64,000 nt of DNA, from positions 18,232 through 82,231 of the forward strand of contig JAAEAF010002750.1 of assembly GCA_011037195.1 (NCBI GenBank), read 5' to 3'. The DNA comes from Triatoma infestans. Its lineage: Eukaryota > Arthropoda > Insecta > Hemiptera > Reduviidae. Below are positions 1-12,479 of the stretch, one piece after another. The notes beneath the pieces are model-generated. The model searched no databases and was not told the DNA's origin. It worked only from the letters and a program-made list of their open reading frames with translations. A program made the translations under genes and the position numbers. Numbering within the stretch: the stretch's first letter is position 1; each line of letters starts with the position of its first letter.

Positions 1-1370
1 CACTTTTCCAATCAGAAAAACATTTCATTATTCACATCTTTATTTACTTTTTCCATTGTTTAAAAGTTAATTATATTATGTTTAAATGAATCCAGCCTTC
101 ATCATAAACAAATTCTTTATTAACTATAATATTAAATGTCTTCTTTCTACTCTTATCTGACGATCGGCTTGTTACAAATTAAAGACGCAGGGACATTACC
201 TAAAGAACAGTGCTGGTATGAAATAAGTCCCCTAGTTATATGAGATGTTTTTCAGCCTTTGATCAAGTACTGATATAACTGCCAGAAGTGTCTGTCGCTA
301 ACTGTGAGACAGACATCCTAAGCAGATTAGGTCCAGGCTAAAGGGGGCGTGATTCACGCAGTCCTCTGGAGCAATAGATATGATATGTCTCTTCAGATCA
401 CTAGACATGAAGTGTCTCATTCCGTGGATTTAATTTTAAGCAACTTTAATTCCGATTGCGAGAGATGAATACTTAAAAGTGTCTGGGTAACATAGAGAGT
501 AGAGATTAACCTGTTGATGAAATGCAAATATCGTGCAAAACAGACGCACACGAGACCTCAGGTGCGAGAACAGATGTCATTTTCGATAATGGGGGAAAAA
601 AGGCAAAAGAAGGAGTGAGATTTCCCCAAATAACTAGGAAGGGCAATCTCAGAAGGAATTGATGCTCGCGGACTAAAGATAGAGAAATATACAACCATTT
701 CAAATGGTCTTTAGAAATCCCAAAAATCATAATTAAGAAAACATAAACTTCTTTTAATTGTAAAGAATCAACTGTCTCTGAACCATCTTACCTGAAACAA
801 CTCTGAATTTATTCATACACTTTGAAGTATAATTACTACTTTTAAAATACATATGACCGTCAAAACACGATATAAGAATAAAATATTATAAATAAGAATT
901 AAAATATAATATACTCGTAAACTGATGCTCCTCAAGATTTTATTTCAAATCTCAGGGAATTCTAATACAATATAGGTGCATATTTCGCAATACCAACCAC
1001 AAGATGAGATAGATGATTTCTTCACTTCAAAGAAAATTTTGCTTGTATTGATTTAGTAAACCTTTTGTCTTCGAATATTCTTATGCATTTTATTAAATAT
1101 CTTGCCTTATTTGAATCTCAATTCCAAAAATCTTTTGAATGTTTATTGTTTGTTGAATTTTGTTGTTTACTTTTTATTTTAAAATTCTTTTCCCATATTT
1201 ACATGCAAACAGTGAAAACCAATCTATTCTTTTTAGGCTTAATTTGTGTAATAATAACGTGAAGGCGGAGTACGGCGGATGGCACTGAGTGGTAACGTAG
1301 AATTGCATACTCCAGCGATATCACTTTGAGGTGGAGGAATAGGTGGCAAAGGCCGCCTAAAACGCCTATG
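1..1370. other. Downstream flank of Git, no gene recognised
   Basis: This AT-rich sequence lies past the Git stop codon. Short ORFs here show no family resemblance. A segment near 705-810 recurs in weaker form at 1985-2090, so part of this is dispersed repeat. The Git 3'UTR presumably occupies the part nearest 1370. Confidence 0.5.
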
Positions 1371-4300
1371 TCACTTAAATCTGGTTACTAGCTGGCGATT
1401 AGCATCTGCAATGTTGAATGCTAAACTACGAACAGCTTCCGCACATTTTTCTAATTCAGCACATTCTACTTGAAGACGTGCTGTGCTTGTGTTCAACTGA
1501 TACAAGGCATTCTTAACTATTTCATCTTGAGGTTTCTGTAAACAGAATTCATACTCCTATCTCACAAAATAATTTTTATCAACATATTTTGTACATTTAA
1601 TTTAGTAACAGTAAGAAATAAATCGTTAAGCATAGAACTGATTATTTCGTAAATACCTGAGGAAATATAGCTGTAAGTTCTGCCACTGCGACCCTTGTTC
1701 TCTCGGCACAAGGTACATAAACAAAATTGGATTCAGGTGGTTTGACAGCGCTCCAAAGTTCCTGTATTCTTTTCGTCACCAAATTCGTCCGCCTCACTAC
1801 TTCTTCAGATAGTGGCATAACGCTCTTGGAAACATAATTTCTCATTAGTTGAAGAATAGAATCATCATCATACTGAAATTTAGGGTTTAATGATGTGAAA
1901 TCTATTTGTTTTGAAGATGAATCTATGATTTTTTTTAATGCAACTAATATATTAGCATGGAAAATTTAATGACTTGGAATTTCTTTGGAAGCCCCAGAAA
2001 TCCTACTTAAGTACATACAAACTTTATTCATTGGAAAGAATCAACTATCTCTGAACCATCTTATCTGGATCAACCTATATTTGTAACAACTAAACGTTAG
2101 TTGCCCATAAAATTTTATAGGGATATACGTTACATTAAAAAGGCAGAGCGCTGAGGGATGTTTTAAGTTTCAGCTCCAATCAGAATCCTCCTAAAATAAA
2201 TTTTCCCAGAGAAATTTTTAAATAAACGTGGCATTATAAGTTCAAAGAAAAAACGGCGCTGTTTCGAGAAAGTCGCGAAAAGCTGATAAAGGAAACGAGC
2301 AAAAAACTTCTCTTTCGGTTGAACTTTTTTTTTATGTAAAGAAATTTATTTGTTACATAATTAGTAACCATTCATACATAACTTTAAGGAGTACACATAA
2401 TATTAATATATTAAAACATTTATAAATAAATAAAAGGGCGCTAATGACCACTGAAGTCGATGCGCCAAGAAAAATAAATAAATAAATAAATAAAAACGAA
2501 TTCTAGGAAATAAACGAATACGAAAAAAGAAAAGGAATTCTCTGTATTATTAAATTTTATCAGTTCAAGATTGCTACTGAACTGAGGCAAAAAATTACCT
2601 GAACTCTTAGGGAGTCTCTTGCCTCATACATAGAAACAGGTCTTCCAGAACTTCCTGACTGAAGACTGTGAGTTGGAGACTGCATACCGCTAACTCCTAC
2701 ACTGCTCAACACTCTCATTTCACTGACAGGATCAGCTGGTGAAGAAGAATCAACAACAGAAGATTTCAAAGATCTCTTCAACCTTTCATTCTCAGAATTT
2801 GCTTCATCCACCTACAAAATTGAAAGAAAAACTTTTTTCATTAATAAAATCTGCTTGTTTTATGCAACAATCCAAGAAAAACATTTGAATTTCCGGGTTA
2901 CTGTAGTGAATAAGTCCAGCCTAACCTAAAAGATCAATCCAAATAAGTTTAACTTCTTTAAAATTACATATCAAAGATTATTATGAACGTTTTGCAAGAA
3001 AGCAGTTTCATGTAGTGATGAAAAAAGTAAATTAATTAAAATTAGTATTAAAACTATTTGCAAATTAGAAAAGTAAATTATGTCATTAGCAGAATGAGAT
3101 CTTCAACGATGAGCAAATAAGAGCTTGAAATTATAGAAATTTGATATCCGAAAGAAATTATAGAAATTTTAGAGAAAACTTTAAGAAGGAATATACAAGC
3201 ATATTACCCTTTTATTAAGCCTCTGAATCTGTACCGAAAGTTGAGCTTCTCTAGCTTGAGCAGCTGCCAGTTTCTCTCTTAATTCTCTTTCAGCTGCAGT
3301 TTCAGTTTTGGCTGAAGAACTCTTTGCTGGTTCCGATAACAAAAGTGGTAAACCGCGTGAATTCTGGGCAACCTAAATACAAACAAAATTAAGAAGAAAC
3401 ATAATGAATAGGACTGCAAGAAATTATCCTTTCTTCCTAACTATAGTTTAAATCTAATGAACCCGTTTAGAACACATATAATTATTTTAGTAAAGAAATT
3501 AGTTTGGTCTTTAATATGGCAGCTTGTTAAAACAAAATTTATGTCTTCACATAAATCGTCAATTGCAAATTTTGACATATATTTAAAGCTAAAGTCTAAT
3601 TCAACACCATAACATTTGATGATTCATTCTTCTGCCTTCCTTGATTAATAGAATTATGCATTATCTGAGAAGGAACGATTTAATTAGTGACAAATGGTAT
3701 GGATTTAGTCCTCAAAAAAGCACCGTTGATGCGTCGATAGAAGTAAAAAATTATGTAGAAATGGGATTAAAGATCAGAGAGAAAGTACTGCTTATATCGC
3801 TAGATATAAAGGGATCATTTGATGCTGCTTAGTGGCCGGCCATCCTGGATCAACTTCGCAGATTTAATTGTCCTTGCAACTTTATAACTAGTTGCTAACT
3901 ACTTCTCAATAGATATGCTAGAATTAAAACTAATTCCCTAATAGTTGTGGTGGTTGGTTCCGCAGAGCTGGAAAGCATCAGAGACATTTTCGTGGTAGCC
4001 TGCTTCATTTTGTGGTCATCGACCGGTTTCGGGGTTCGCCCATCTTCAGGATGCGTTTCTCAGACAGTGTGACAACACGTGCAAGTCTGTGTTATCACAT
4101 CTCACTGTCTGAGAAACGCATCCTGAAGATGAACGAACGCCTGAAACCGGTCGATGACCACAAAATGAAGCAGGCTACCACGGAAAATGTCTCTGATAAT
4201 TCCCTATTAGTGACGAGAATAGTAACTCAAGGCAGGGTTCTTGCTGTGGTCCAGGTTTTTGGATTATAAATATGCTTTTTACTGTTGAAAGATAAATTGT

Positions 4301-7300
4301 GGAAACCAACAAGTGTGAGTGTAACAGAAACATTACGCTTAAGTGAACTCTCTACACGAACTTGGTGACTTTGCTCTGACGATGGATGAAAATCGAAGAG
4401 CGGTAAGGAACAAAAGGAATATGCATGCTACGACGGATAAAATACCATATGTTATCCAGCATTGCGGACCCATCCACATATTCAATAATATTTAATAGTT
4501 CAAAATCGAAAATTTAGCCAATTTTAAGAAAAATTTATGATAGAAAAGTTGCATAAACATAAAGAGCTATAAAAACTTAATGAGTTGAAGTATCTCGGCA
4601 TCAAATTCGAAATCTGGAATAGCCGCCATATTCAAAATATCTGTGATAGAAGTTTACAGTTGTCTAATATGTTGTCCCATTCTGCAAAAGTTTACTGGGA
4701 TATAGCTGAGATTCTGAAAGTGATATAAGGATGGTACCTATTCACCTCTGTTAACTTATGCTCTGTCAATATGGCATAACGCACTTGAAAGTAAGTTCTA
4801 TGTAAAAAAAAAACTAAGACATTTAGAAAGACTATTCCTATTGAGGATTATTCAGAAATTTCGCACTATTTCCGATAAACTGTATGCACCACTGCGAGAG
4901 TTATTGCAATTGATATAAAATGTCGTATATATATATATATATATGTTACGCTCAAAGACCAAAAATGCTCACTGAGCGAAAAACAGCTCACAACGCCTTG
5001 TGGTCACTGTAAAGCATCCACATCGCGAAAGTCGTGTTATGGCTCTTATGAAAAATGCTCACGGTGAATTGTGGCAATCACAGAAAGACCACATACCGAA
5101 ATTTGTGTCGTGGCTGTCATGCTCTATACGACCACAACGCATTGTGGCAATGAAGAAAAGCCATGACGCGTTCTGAGCACTAGTTGGTATAACCATATCA
5201 CGACGGACAGGTTGTAACTTGTCGGCTTGAGTAGAACGACGCATTAAACCATCAGTAGATGGATTTATTCATTTCTTGTCTGTTTCTGAAGGTGAACGTA
5301 TATCAGCGCTAACCATGATCAATAAAAAAGAAGTGTTTATGATAAATTACGTGAGTTTGTGGAAGTGTGAAGAAGCACTGATCGCACGAATATAAAATGC
5401 AACTCAAAATGCTACAGTAATAGTTCCTGTAAAAATAAATAGCAGTCAAATACTTATTTTTCACAACAAAAGTGATTTCTGATACAAGTAATTAATTTAA
5501 ATACATTGTTGTTGTTTACTAACGACCAGTAAACATTTATGTTTGTGTTAAATATTTTGATTTTTTTTTAAATATAAAGTAATCCCAATAAATAGCAAAT
5601 ATCCTTTCATTTTAATGACACGATTTCTTTATATTGTATTTAATAATGACAAAACGTCATGCAGCGGTTTTCAATTTTTAGCAGCAGAAAGAGAATTAAG
5701 GAAATTGTTTGTCTGGTACTTATTACAGCACAAAAAATATTTCCTAAGGATATCTACCAAAAAGTTACGAGACTAGTAGGACCCATATCCCAAATCACTG
5801 CGCGTCGTATTCTAATATGGTTCCATACGCGACATGGCTTTTCTTCATTGCCACAAAGCGCTCAATGAGCATTTTCGGTCTTTGAGCGTAACATATGTTC
5901 ATATATGACACAAATGAGACAATCTTATATATATGTTTATATATAAGACCGTCATGAGACAAAAAGGTCTTTCTATAAAATGAGACACAAGGAAATACTA
6001 TAAAATCGTTCACAACTTATCATGCGTAAAGTATTTAATAATTATGACTTACATAAAATATCTGTCTTCACATTTCCTTTTTTAATAAGACCCATCCACG
6101 TACTAACTCCGATGCATTCCTACTTCTCCTTTTTACCACAGCGCCATCATCCAATCAATCTTCCGCCATATTTCAAGTAGATTAATGTCACATCTTTACC
6201 CCCTTACTTCGGAAGTCAGAACACCGAGTTCGATGGAGTTTCTGACTTAACTGATGAATGGTCTTCGATTTCGAAGAATATCTCGTGAATTCTCTTAGAT
6301 TATTTCTCCAGGTTGTTTTCAGATTACTGATAATACGGCCGCAGGCTAACACAATGGAATTTCCCTCTAGGTGTGCGGTCATCTGGGTGTACCAGTAGGT
6401 AGGTAGTGTCACCATATGTACGTTCCACGTCATAGGGGCCAATGTATAGGATACCATTTTGATATTTCTTTATCATTCGAAGGTATTTTTAACGACTTTA
6501 CCAGAACTAAACCTCTTTTTGGTTATGTATTTTACAGGCATTATTGAAAGTTTCTTGATATTTCCTGCCTGCCCGTACTATATTTTTTTTTTTTTGAAAA
6601 ATTTGATTATATTAGGACGCAAGAGGTGTGAAAGATTGGGTTTATTATTTCTTTTATCTCTTAATAGTGAGGAATATGTCTTACCAAAATTAGGATCAGT
6701 TAAAATATGAGCAGAATTTGGAGCACTTATTGGGGGGGGGATATTTATTTGAGAAATTGATGGTCTTTAGAGGAATTGTACCTATGTATGGAGATAAGTT
6801 AAGAATATTCACCTCGGAATTATCGGCGATTCCGAACTCAGACTTTTCTACTCGGGAAATATGTTCAAAATTGGAGGGTAGGATAGAATTCTCGTTTTCT
6901 TACGGTTGGTAGATTAAATTTTGAGTAGAACTTGGGGCGCGTATTGAGGGTCAAGATTTATTTAGGAAAGTGGTCATTAGGTTTGGAAAAGGGTAGGGAA
7001 GTTTTCATGCTGGAATTGTCGGGGATTTCGACCATGGACTCTTCTACTTGGGCAAAATATTCGGTAATAGAGGGAGCGATGAAATTCTCGTTCTCGAAAG
7101 AGGGTTGGAGAGTTAAATTTCGAGGGGGAGCAGGGGCGTCTATTGGAGGACAAAGTTTATTTGGGGATGTGGACATTTGATTTGGAGAAGAGTTGGAACT
7201 TTTCATTTTGGAATTGTCGGTGATTTCGGCCATTGAATCTTAATGAAAAAAAATTCTTAATGGTATATTTTTTCCATAAATGTCATAAGCGTTTTCTAAA

Positions 7301-10300
7301 TTTTGTAAAAATTCTAAAGGTTTATCTTTGAGTATATCTCTAAAATAAAAGGGATAATTATTTTGGGGATAGCTTATTGTGATTGGATGCGGTATAATGT
7401 GCGGGGTGTGAGAAATTGTACATGATGGATGTTAGTGTTGAGAAGGGACAGGTTGAGTATATTGTTGATGGCTAAAGTCTTGGGATAAGGGTTTTGGGTT
7501 ATGTGTATGAAGATAATAGGGTAACCCTCCGGCCGTTGACTTTTCCTCATTACCACTATCAACCTTACAACTTTGTAAAAGGTTTTTCATTTCTTTCATC
7601 GTCTCGGAATGATGGTCAGTTACTTGATGACAGTTGGTTGTTAACCGATCGCTTCAATTTACCGAATTCATCCGCTACAGAGTTAAAACGACCGTTCATT
7701 CTTAATCCGATATTATCGATAGCATGCAAAAACCGAAAAATCAAGGCAATCATCAAGTTTGGGATACTCTTTGATTTAGTTCTGGTTTCCATAATTGTTA
7801 AAACAAAATTCCAAAATTGACAAACAAAATTATACCATTACTTAACAAAATTTAAGATTATAATAAATCTATAAAATGGAATGAACAACACCACTGATTG
7901 CAAAATAAAATTGTTCCTGATTGACTAAATTAATGTTATTATCAATTAAAATCAAGTACAAATAAAGATTGTTACCTTATAAAAATAGAAAAGTTTATAT
8001 ACATACAAAACTGTTTAATCTTTTTAAGAATAATTTATGTTTTTATGTTATAACTTATATATACGTTCTGATATTATAAGCAATAAAATGCGTTTTTTGT
8101 TCGGGCGCCAATTTGTAATCTTTGTTTTATATGACGAAATGAATTTTAAAACATATCATAACACCAATTTATTAACCAAATAAACAAATACAATACAAAA
8201 AATAATAATGAAAATCGCCAATACCCTGATGGTTGGCGGGAAGCAGTCATTTTACCGATCCTAAAGAAGGAAAAGACCCTAGTGACCCCTCTAGTTACAG
8301 GCCAATTTCGTTGACCACCTGCTTTAGTAAGATCCTCGAATCTATGATTAATTATAGATTAGTATATGTCTTGGAAACGAGAGGACTTTACAGCCAGCAT
8401 CAAGCGGGATTTTGCAGATATCGTTCCACGTTGGATCAAATGAGCCAACTCGAGGTCTATGTGCAAAACGCATTTATGCGGAGGTAACATGTGCTGGCCG
8501 TGTTCTTTGACCTTGAGAAGGCTTATGATACGACGTGGAGGTATGCGATTCTGCGGAAGAGTCACGGCTGAAGTTCCTCCGCAGCTTTCTTGAGCCGCGA
8601 AGGTTCCGGGTGAGACTGAGGTCTGTCCTTTCGGACCCTCATTTTCTTGAAAACGGAATACCTCAGGGATCGGTACTAAGTGTTACATTATTTACGATGG
8701 CGGTTAATTGTCTTGCCGAAGTTGTAGAAGACCCAATCCAAACATCTTTATATGTTGATGACCTCGCTATTTATATATCAGGGAGTGATCTTAGCGAGGT
8801 GAATGAAACCCTACAACAGGCAATAGACAAAGTGGCTAATGAGGCCTCTAGGAACGGGTTTAAATTCTCTAATACTAAGACGGTGTGCCTACATTTTTGC
8901 CGCTTAAGGCACGAGCACAGTCCCCCTACTTTATTCTTGGACGGCATGCCGATTCAATATAAAGAAAGCACCCGTTTCCTAAGTTACGTGGCAGGATCAT
9001 ATAGACTATACATGTATGAAAGCAAGGAGAACCCTCGATATTTTGAAATTCCTTGGCAGCTATAAATGGGGTGCGGAGCGGGAAATCCTAAAGCGTAGTT
9101 TTATTGCGCTTACCCGCTCGTAATTAGAATACGGAGCGCCAGTGTATAGCTCAGCGCGCAAATCACGCCTGAAGTCATTAGATAGGATTTATGATGAAGG
9201 AATTAGGTTATTTACAGGCGCCTTCCGGACAAGTCCTTTAGAAAGCCTATATGTAGAGTCGGGGATGCTACCTCCTCAACTTAGGAGGGAACAGCTTTGC
9301 CTGACCTACATTGCCGCAATATGGGGAAAGCGGTTTCATCCGTTATTCCATACCATATTCGAGGGCCCATTTCAACAAGAGTTCCGTCAACAGCAATCAC
9401 GGACGCGACCCCTGGCCAGTGAAGGGCTGGCGCTTTGCGCACCTTCCCCCATGGCTACTACCTTCTGCAAGCGTCCGTATGGATCTGGCAACACATAAAA
9501 AAGAGGAAACACCACCCCTCGTCTATAGACAAAAATTGTTAGAAATATTAAACTTTTATTATGATTTCCGGTCTGTCTTCACTGACGGGTCGAAGATAGG
9601 CGATGGTGTAGGTAGTGCTGTGTACACGGAGGGAGTTACTCTTAGTTGGACACTTCCGCAATATGCAACCGTGTACACAGCTGAGATGTTCGCAATTTGC
9701 CAGGCCATAAAATTAATTAGAGATAAAAATTATAATAAAACATTAATAGTGACGGACTCATTAAGTGCATTACAGGCCCTCCGGGATAAATTCTCATTGG
9801 ACCCAATGGTCCTAAATATTTACAACTTAATACAGCAACTAAGCGCACGTGGTCAAGGGGTGAAATTCGCCTGAGTGCCGGGCCACATTGGTGCGTCCGG
9901 TAACGAACAAGCGGACGAGGCAGCCAAACGAGCTGCCTCTATACAAACAAATGATGTCACCCCCGTACACTGACTTACAGGTTTATATGAAATATATTAT
10001 CAATAAAAAATGGCAAAGTCAGTGGGACAGAATAAATGAAAAATTAAAAGATATTAAACCATGTGTGCGAAATATCATGATCGAGAATTACCGCGGCACG
10101 AATCCGTGATTTTGACAAGGCTAAGGATAGGTCATACCGTGTGACTCACGGGCACCTCCTCATTGGTGGGAAAAGATCGAGGTGCACTTATTGCCGAGAA
10201 AGGCTGACGGTAGCGCACGTGTTGGAAGGGTGTCAGGCACTGAACAGGCAGAGAGAAAGAATAGGCCTACCACATGATAAGCGCGTCGTTTTACAAGAGG

Positions 10301-12446
10301 GTTCTCCTTATATAAGGAGGCTATTCGACTACTTGAAAGAAATAAATCTATTCAAGAAAATTTAGGTTTAGTAATTAGGTTAGGCAAATCTGGGTGAAGG
10401 AATATTCAGTACTTCACCCATTAGGTTAGTTATTTTAAAGGGGAAAGGAATATCGAGTACTTTCCCCTTCGTGTTTCATATTAGCGTGAATGTAATTTAT
10501 TGGCGAGAATGTATTATTAGAATGAATGGTTTTATACCATGACTGTATTTATTGGCGAGAATGTATTTATTAGCATGAATGTATTTACTGGCGAGAATGT
10601 ATTTATTAGCGTGAACGGTTTTATAATGTGAATGTATTTATTGGCGAGAATGTATTTATTAGCGAGAATACGGGAATAAATGGTTAGATTAGTATTTTAT
10701 CTTTTGTCTTGGGGTTGAAAGAAAATTTATAAAACTATTTCAACCCCCCTAGGTTTAGTTTAATTTAGGATTAGCGTATTATAGAAGGTGTAGGAACATA
10801 TGTTAAAAGTACTGCACCTCTCAGTTAGTTTGTTCAATAGCCTCCTTAAACAAAGGAAAATATAATATGATGCTTTTGGTTTTTGTTCGACACCCCCACC
10901 CCCATGTTCTAGAAGTTAAGGGATGACACAATAATATTCCACACTCCCCCTCGTCGGCTAGATCGATGACATAAGTGGGGAAGTGTGGAAGAAAATTAAC
11001 ATCCAATGGCTCCACCCTACTTTGCTGAGCAAAGTATTGTATGTGGCTGCCAAATAAGGTACTAGTGTCATCCCAGCTCGAGTGGCCACGAATTGGAAAG
11101 ATATATAATGAATACGGGGCGCTAATGACCAAAGCTGCCGATGCGCCCATTAATTAAAAAAAAATAAAATAAAATAATAATGAAAATCATTATTTGTTGT
11201 GACAAGACCGTCATGAGACAAAAAGGTCTTTCTACACCTTTTACACTCACCTTCTACACCTTCTACACCTTATTCACTATTTAAAAGGAAATACTATAAA
11301 ATCGTTCACAACTTATTATGCGTAAAGTATTTAATAATTAGGGCTTACATAAAATATGATGGCCATACACTATATAATAATCTGTCTGTACATTTCTTTG
11401 TTTAACAAGACCCATCCACATACTACTCCGATGGATTCCTACTTCTCCTTTTTACCCATAGCGCCATCATCCAATCATCTTCCGCCATATTTCACATGGA
11501 TTAATATCACAATATATAACAGCAAAATTAGCATTTGAATGACGAAATAGAAATGGATATAGACAACCGATGAATTACTCAGTTGACTCCACCATGGATT
11601 GATACCCAAAAATGTTATTATTGTAACAGACAGTCAAGCAGCATGGTATTCAATGGCAAATTTTTACTACAAACCGCCAGTAGAAGAAATTCGTTAATCC
11701 TTGGTTCAACTCACTAAATGACACTACACCATAAAATTCAGTAAATAAAAAAGAATATTTTGTTGATGCAAGAATAAAAGGGCTGACATTCTGGGAAAAG
11801 ATGCTTCTCAAGATAATAATATATCGCTGTCTTATGTTCGGCTGCCAATAACCTAACTAGATCAATAAGTGGTAGATGAAGTTTAAGAGAATCGGAACAG
11901 GGATGGTCAGCAAGCGATAATGGTTTCAGTACAAAGCAGTACTTTCTTACTGTTACAAGACAGTTGAAGTCGGATGTTATAATAAATAAAGATTCAAGTA
12001 CTCTCCGATCAAGGAAGGAATACCTTTATCATTTTCATATAACTCAAGATCCAACATATCGTTGAAATTCCCTATCTTGGCAAACTTAGCATCACACTCT
12101 GTTCGAATTAAGATATTTTAAATTGAACGTACTAGTTTTATGCGAGACATATTTTGAGAGCTTTCAGGTGGCTCCTGCTGGATAAGACTGATTTAGTTAC
12201 TAATAGTGATCTAAGCATTTTATTTTATCAAATATTAAGAGGCTAGATTTTGATAAGGTGCTTCAAGATAAATTTGTTTCTAGTTATATTTTGTTCAAAA
12301 ATCTTTTTTCCTTCTTATTTATTTCGTTTCTATATTGGTTAAAAAAGTTGACTGGAATTTAGTTAGTAATAATGCCTTTGAAGTGCATGTATGTCTAGTA
12401 GGTATAGTGCATGCAAAAGCAACCATAAAACACATATACATACATA

Positions 12447-12479
<33 letters not shown>

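Larger units (their letters stand above)
3600..4925 (+). pseudogene. Degenerate non-LTR retrotransposon RT, split by a palindromic insertion
   Basis: Frame segments at about 3640-3930 read as RT fingers/palm (ISDKWYGFSPQKSTVDA, then VLLISLDIKGSFDAA). The part at about 4575-4720 reads KYLGIKFE, then SLQLSNMLSHSAK, as expected for the RT thumb. About 600 bp of hammerhead-bearing Penelope-type sequence lies between. Stops and frameshifts show it is dead. Confidence 0.65.
8217..11172 (+). mobile_element. 5'-truncated non-LTR retrotransposon (Jockey/I group, with RNase H)
   Basis: It is bounded by an exact 16-bp duplication AATAATAATGAAAATC (8201-8216 and 11173-11188). Order: RT, RNase H, a CCHC-like C-terminal knuckle, a 3'UTR with a minisatellite, the GGGCGC hairpin at 11117-11152 and an A-rich tail. 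It landed in the LTR of an older element. It contains several frameshifts and stops, so it is not autonomous. Confidence 0.88.
5947..11511 (-). mobile_element. LTR retrotransposon, degenerate, with a LINE inserted in its 5' LTR
   Basis: On the minus strand: 5' LTR 11511-11189 plus 8216-8114 (about 426 bp once the inserted LINE is removed), a primer-binding site at 8110-8098, an internal region 8097-6208, a purine-rich tract at 6207-6193 and a 3' LTR from 6192 to about 5947. Both LTRs start TGTGAYATTAATC, and the 5' one ends ACA. The 3' LTR copy is cut short at about 5947. The internal part is only about 1.9 kb and no RT, integrase or protease is recognisable, so this is an internally deleted or non-autonomous element. 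A reading frame at 6457-6188 abuts the polypurine tract and may be the remnant of a terminal ORF. Confidence 0.75.

Noticed and set aside
5795..6013. Open frames bridging the foldback element and the LTR
   Set aside because: They cross the boundary between two unrelated mobile elements, so they are fortuitous.
10480..10675. CRISPR-like regular repeats
   Set aside because: The units are contiguous and diverged, without unique spacers, and lie inside a LINE 3'UTR. This is a minisatellite.
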